Source of the DNA: an uncultured Oceanospirillales bacterium | Lineage (GTDB): Bacteria; Pseudomonadota; Gammaproteobacteria; Pseudomonadales; Endozoicomonadaceae | Direction: 5' to 3' | Length of the DNA: 46,916 nt | Assembly: GCA_947040555.1 (NCBI GenBank) | Contig: CAMRBW010000016.1 | Location: 1-46,916 of the forward strand | Part shown: in pieces, positions 42,390 to 46,916 of the stretch | Layout: every line of letters starts with the position of its first letter | How positions within the stretch are numbered: position 1 is the first letter of the stretch | Program-made: the position numbers and the translations under genes | The notes under the pieces: generated by a model | Databases searched by the model: none | What the model was told of the DNA's origin: nothing | What the model saw: only the letters and a program-made list of their open reading frames with translations

Positions 42390-44786
42390 CTACTGTCGCA
42401 GTGAAACGCCTAGTTTCTCACCCAAAGCAGAGATCACATGACTAAACAACGTGTTGATTTCTTCATCGGTCAGAGTCCGCTCAGAGTGACGCCAGGTGAC
42501 ACCCAGGGCCAGACTCTTCTTACCTGCTTCGATACCCTTACCACTGTAAACGTCAAACAAACGAATTGAGCGCAGCCATTCACCAGCCTGCTCACGGATC
42601 ACCGCTTCAACATCTGCTTCCGGGGTGGCCTGATCCAGCACCAGCGCCATATCACGACGCACTTCCGGATATTTGGACAGCTCTTTGAAGCGGGTAACAG
42701 AACCGTCGGTCAGGGCATCCGCCGCGATCTCAAACAGATAGACCGGCAGATTGATATCAACCGCTTTGGCGATCTTCGGATGCAGGGCACCAATCACACC
42801 AACCACTGCGCCGTGACGGAGAATCTCCGCACACTGGCCCGGATGCAGCGCCGAATGTTGCGCAGCACGGAAACTGTACTCTTCGGCATTGCCGACACGC
42901 TGGAACAGCGCTTCCAGATCACTCTTCAGATCGAAAAAATCAACAGAAGCACCGGCGCCGTGCCAGCTCTCCGGATGACGGCTGCCACACACCGCACCGC
43001 CCAGCCACAGATTCTGGGTCAGCACACTGTTTCCAGAAACATCGTGCTCCCGGATAAAGATCTGACCGGACTCAAATATGCGAATACGGTTCTGCTGACG
43101 GTTCAGGTTGTGACGCAAAGTGGTCACCATACCCGGCATCAGGCTGGTGCGCATCACCGACATCTCGCTGGAGATCGGATTGGCCAGCGGCTCCGCTTCA
43201 CGCTCAGGGTCAAATAGCTGGTGCAGAGACGGATCGATAAAGCTGAAGTTGATCGCTTCCCGGTAGCCACGGGCCACCAGCACACGACGCAGTTCAGACA
43301 TTTCGATCGTCCCTTCCGGAATAGTCTGCAGACGCAGCTCCGCCAGCGGCATGGTGTTGGGCAGGTTGTTGTAGCCGTAGATACGACCGACCTCTTCCAC
43401 CAGATCTTCCTGGATGCTGATATCGAAACGCCAGCTCGGTACGGCCACAGACCACCGGTCTTCGTCAATAGACGACAGTTCCATACCGAGGCAGGTCAGC
43501 AGCGGCTCAATCTGGGTAGCAGGCAGATCAACGCCCAGCAGATCAGTCACCTTCTGACGGTTCAGAATCACGGTCTTTGCTTTTGGCAGACTCTCTTCGC
43601 AGACAACCTCCACCAGCGGACCGGCCTGACCACCGCAAATATCCAGAATCAGACGGGTGGCACGTTCAATCGCCTGGCTCTGCAACTGATAATCCACACC
43701 CCGCTCAAAACGGTGGGAGGCATCGGTGTGCAGACCGTAAGCGCGCGCCTTACCGGCAATGGCGATCTTGTCGAAGAAGGCCGACTCCAGGAAGATATTG
43801 GTGGCGTCCGCATTGATACCGGAGTACTCACCGCCCATAACCCCGGCCATACCGAGTACTTTCTTCTCGTCGGCAATCACCAGCGTGTCACTGTTCAGCG
43901 CCTGCTCGGAACCATCCAGCATCAGCAGCTTTTCACCCTGCTCTGCCATGCGCACAATAATGGAACCTTCCAGACGATCCAGATCATAGCCGTGCATGGG
44001 CTGACCCAGCTCCAGCATCACATAGTTAGTGACGTCTACCACCGGATCGATAGCACGAAGACCGGAACGACGCAGACGTTCCACCAGCCACTGAGGGCTC
44101 TTCGCCTTAACATTCACACCCCGGAGTACACGACCCACAAAGCGTGGGCAGGCTTCGGGCGCCTGCAGATCGACCTCAAAGGTATCGTCGATCTCTTCAA
44201 TCACATCTTCGATCACAGGGACAGTCACTTCGCACAGGAAGTTGGCAGACACTTCACGGGCCAGACCGGCAATGCTCAGACAGTCACCCCGGTTCGGGGT
44301 CAGATCGACATCGATAATGGCGTCGTCCAGCTGCAGGAAGGTGCGAATATCTTCGCCCACCGGCGCATCGGCTGGCAGCTCCATCAGACCGTCGGCACGC
44401 TCACTGGCCAGACCGATCTCATCATCCCCGCACAGCATGCCAAAAGATTCCACGCCACGCAGCCTGGCCTTCTTGATCTTAAAGTTGCCAGGCAGAACCG
44501 CACCGACCATGGCAAAAGGAATCTTGATGCCGACACGGGCGTTAGGCGCACCACAGACCACCTGGAACACTTCAGAACCATTGGAGACTTTGGTCACCCG
44601 CAGCTTGTCTGCATCCGGATGCTGTTCGCAGGCAACAATTTCGCCGACCACAATACCGGAGAATGCCGGCGCAACCGCGGCGTACTCATCCACTTCCAGA
44701 CCAGCCATGGTAATCTTGCTGACCAGCTCTTCGGTCGTCACCTGCGGGTTAACCCACTCACGCAACCACTGCTCACTGAATTTCAT
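42390..44786 (-). CDS. pheT: Phenylalanyl-tRNA synthetase beta subunit
   Basis: PheT forms the (alpha-beta)2 synthetase with PheS and provides tRNA recognition and editing of mischarged Tyr-tRNA. The 798 residues (E. coli 795) show an N-terminal start MKFSEQWLREWVNP, the EMAP/tRNA-binding domain (about 40-150: VVGEIVACEQHPDADKLRV), the B3/B4 editing region (about 215-370, HDASHRFERGVD-type HTDASHRFERG), B5 domain, the catalytic-like core, and the C-terminal ferredoxin-fold anticodon-binding domain (about 705-798: SKYPEVRRDMALVLD). It lies 149 bases downstream of pheS. Large antisense frames over it are shadows. Confidence 0.98.
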   Translation of the reverse strand: MKFSEQWLREWVNPQVTTEELVSKITMAGLEVDEYAAVAPAFSGIVVGEIVACEQHPDADKLRVTKVSNGSEVFQVVCGAPNARVGIKIPFAMVGAVLPGNFKIKKARLRGVESFGMLCGDDEIGLASERADGLMELPADAPVGEDIRTFLQLDDAIIDVDLTPNRGDCLSIAGLAREVSANFLCEVTVPVIEDVIEEIDDTFEVDLQAPEACPRFVGRVLRGVNVKAKSPQWLVERLRRSGLRAIDPVVDVTNYVMLELGQPMHGYDLDRLEGSIIVRMAEQGEKLLMLDGSEQALNSDTLVIADEKKVLGMAGVMGGEYSGINADATNIFLESAFFDKIAIAGKARAYGLHTDASHRFERGVDYQLQSQAIERATRLILDICGGQAGPLVEVVCEESLPKAKTVILNRQKVTDLLGVDLPATQIEPLLTCLGMELSSIDEDRWSVAVPSWRFDISIQEDLVEEVGRIYGYNNLPNTMPLAELRLQTIPEGTIEMSELRRVLVARGYREAINFSFIDPSLHQLFDPEREAEPLANPISSEMSVMRTSLMPGMVTTLRHNLNRQQNRIRIFESGQIFIREHDVSGNSVLTQNLWLGGAVCGSRHPESWHGAGASVDFFDLKSDLEALFQRVGNAEEYSFRAAQHSALHPGQCAEILRHGAVVGVIGALHPKIAKAVDINLPVYLFEIAADALTDGSVTRFKELSKYPEVRRDMALVLDQATPEADVEAVIREQAGEWLRSIRLFDVYSGKGIEAGKKSLALGVTWRHSERTLTDEEINTLFSHVISALGEKLGVSLRQ

Positions 44787-44806
44787 TCTGTTCTCATCCT
44801 TTTTTC

Positions 44807-44926
44807 ACCACAGAGACACAAAGACACAGAGACACAGAGAAAAGATTATTAACAAGAGCTTTTTTCTCTTACCAAAAATCTTTTCCTCTCTTTTTCTTTT
44901 CCTCTGTGTCTCTGTGTCTCTGTGGT
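44807..44926. repeat. Long inverted repeat between pheS and pheT
   Basis: The left arm ACCACAGAGACACAAAGACACAGAGACACAGAG (from 44807) is nearly complementary to the right arm that ends CTGTGTCTCTGTGTCTCTGTGGT at 44926. Arms of about 30 bp are separated by about 55 T/A-rich bases. Both arms are built of repeated (C)ACAGAG units. In RNA this would form a long, stable hairpin within the pheST transcript. Confidence 0.85.
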
Positions 44927-44935
44927 TAATATCTT

Positions 44936-45973
<1,038 letters not shown>

Positions 45974-46078
45974 TTAGGGGACTCATTGAAAGCGGAGAAG
46001 TGTAACCCAGAGCGGGGGGCAACTCTATTCGCAACTGCACAGGCTCCTTAACTTCCGTGTTCCGACCACATCCGTCAC

Positions 46079-46190
46079 GTAACTGCTCAAAATCCATAGG
46101 CAAAACCGATCGTTTTTCACACGACCCCTTGACATTACTGGCCTGTGGTCAGTCGGCCTTCAAATTTGCCTACACTTTTTGAGCAGTTAC
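46079..46190. mobile_element. 112-bp miniature inverted-repeat element upstream of pheS
   Basis: The left end GTAACTGCTCAAAATCCATAGGC and the reverse complement of the right end, GTAACTGCTCAAAAAGTGTAGGC, form inverted repeats of about 26 bp. Internally it matches the inner element at 7501-7613 (in opposite orientation) over its whole length. It has no coding capacity and no exact target duplication. Confidence 0.85.
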
Positions 46191-46193
46191 CCC

Positions 46194-46595
46194 TCACTCA
46201 CCCGTGAAGAGAAAATTGCGCCTTTCCGTCTCCCAGCCCACCGGAGCCCGTCGAATGCTCTGCTTATTCAGATACGGGTTTTTGTTTCCATCAAATATCC
46301 AATAGGGACAGTAGCCGTAATCACCCGTCTCTAACATCCTTGATCGGTAGCAGCGTTTATCCTGGCTTTCAGTCCCTCTGGGCCGATCACCTAAAAGCTG
46401 TCGATAATCCCTGTCAAAACGAGTACTCGATAGTTTATTCTTCGCTATTTTTAATGCCTGTTTCGATTTTGGAACACCCTTCAAATTGGAGTAATAAAGG
46501 ATTTCTCCCACTTCGCACCCAATCAATTGCAGACTAACCGCACCTTCGCCAATTAACCTGTTCACAACCTTGTAAAAATGATGCGCAATCCTCAA
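46194..46595 (-). CDS. Unknown 133-residue protein between miniature elements
   Basis: The open frame begins with a TTG and no clear ribosome site, so it may be the 3' part of a once longer gene. The product is basic and cysteine-poor, with YCPYWIFDGNKNPYLNKQSIRRAPVGWE near the C-terminus, which reads like a real protein sequence rather than a chance frame. No family was recognised. Its 3' end lies 3 bases from one miniature element and its 5' side 75 bases from the nested pair, which is consistent with a damaged accessory gene. Confidence 0.4.
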   Translation of the reverse strand: MRIAHHFYKVVNRLIGEGAVSLQLIGCEVGEILYYSNLKGVPKSKQALKIAKNKLSSTRFDRDYRQLLGDRPRGTESQDKRCYRSRMLETGDYGYCPYWIFDGNKNPYLNKQSIRRAPVGWETERRNFLFTGE

Positions 46596-46670
46596 AAAAG
46601 AGGCAGAACATTGAAGATCTTCATCATTCCTATAATTAGAAGACTCTTTATGGATTCCGGGGAGCTAGCT

Positions 46671-46914
46671 GGCACTGGGCTCACACTATGCGCTCAGCGA
46701 AATAAAGCGCAAGAATCCCCTGCCATATCACAACAGTCATTGCTCAAAAGGTGTAGGCAAATTTTAAAGCTGATTGGCTACAAGCCAGTAACATCAAGGG
46801 GATCATATGAAAAGATGATCGATTTTGCCCATAAATTTTGAGGAGTTACTTACGACAGTCCAGTGCTGATTTTGGCTCTATTTTAGGCGATCGAATGATG
46901 TGAGCCCAGTACCC
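46671..46914. mobile_element. Nested miniature elements, copy 2 (outer element)
   Basis: It starts GGCACTGGGCTCACACTATGCG and the reverse complement of its right end is GGTACTGGGCTCACATCATTCG. Length (244 bp) and internal order agree with the copy at 7436-7677 in the same orientation, including the inner element at the same position. It ends two bases before the window end, so target duplication cannot be judged. Confidence 0.8.
46736..46849. mobile_element. Inner miniature element of the nested pair, copy 2
   Basis: It starts GTCATTGCTCAAAAGGTGTAGGCAAA and ends ..TTTGAGGAGTTAC. The flanks TCACAACA and TTACGACA agree at 6 of 8 positions and correspond to the TCACGACA/TCGCGACA pair of copy 1, so the two nested units descend from one insertion. 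Confidence 0.8.
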
Positions 46915-46916
46915 AT

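Noticed and set aside
43221..44852. A 543-codon plus-strand open frame over pheT
   Set aside because: It is antisense to pheT and its composition follows the reverse complement of pheT codons; no ribosome site or domain.

Overview
The window reads as a chromosome segment of a marine gammaproteobacterium, most likely Endozoicomonas or a close relative. This is inferred from the core genes (RsuA, the fused RlmKL, Rmf, class 2 PyrD, the ~1600-residue NAD-glutamate dehydrogenase, the MoxR/Bat operon, PheST-IhfA-MerR with tRNA-Pro) mixed with large orphan and eukaryote-like proteins (RING-H2, ankyrin relic, macrodomain-like, an SV40-like nuclear localisation motif). No database search was possible, so the genus is an inference.

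Layout. 0-1 kb: rsuA. 1.1-5.0 kb: two minus-strand lipid genes, a polytopic membrane protein with a lipoxygenase-like domain and, after a strong terminator, a patatin-like phospholipase. 5.2-7.7 kb: a 616-residue orphan whose stop codon lies in the terminal repeat of a miniature transposable element, and a nested pair of such elements. 7.8-12.3 kb: rlmKL, rmf, pyrD. 12.5-16.3 kb: a 1264-residue orphan with a PVKKRKV motif. 16.5-21.3 kb: NAD-glutamate dehydrogenase. 21.6-29.1 kb: a tightly overlapping operon moxR-DUF58-DUF4381-batA-batB/C-batD, probably acting at the cell envelope. 29.2-31.4 kb: a gene relic, an Mpo1-like lipid enzyme, and a nucleoside hydrolase with an ankyrin relic fused in frame. 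32.0-36.5 kb: a type II Zorya-like anti-phage system (zorA-zorB-zorE on the minus strand) facing a convergent, short, orphan second ZorA-like gene. 36.7-39.5 kb: two unknown genes and a macrodomain-like protein. 39.6-45.95 kb: two tRNA-Pro(GGG), merR-like, ihfA, pheT and pheS on the minus strand, with an opposite-strand RING-H2 gene lying between pheT and ihfA. 46.1-46.9 kb: more miniature elements, including a second copy of the nested pair, and a small orphan gene.

How the parts work together. The Bat genes share translationally coupled junctions and should be one transcript. ZorA and ZorB should form a proton-driven stator-like complex in the inner membrane, with ZorE as the nuclease effector; the orphan short ZorA keeps the membrane core and the linker motif but only a short tail and has no ZorB of its own. 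The phospholipase and the lipoxygenase-like protein could in principle release and oxidise polyunsaturated fatty acids, but they are separated by a terminator. The window is unusually rich in short tandem repeats (unit lengths 8-18 bp, all different), both between genes and inside reading frames. It also holds two families of miniature inverted-repeat elements, one nested in the other. No rRNA, CRISPR array, prophage or intact transposase gene was seen.
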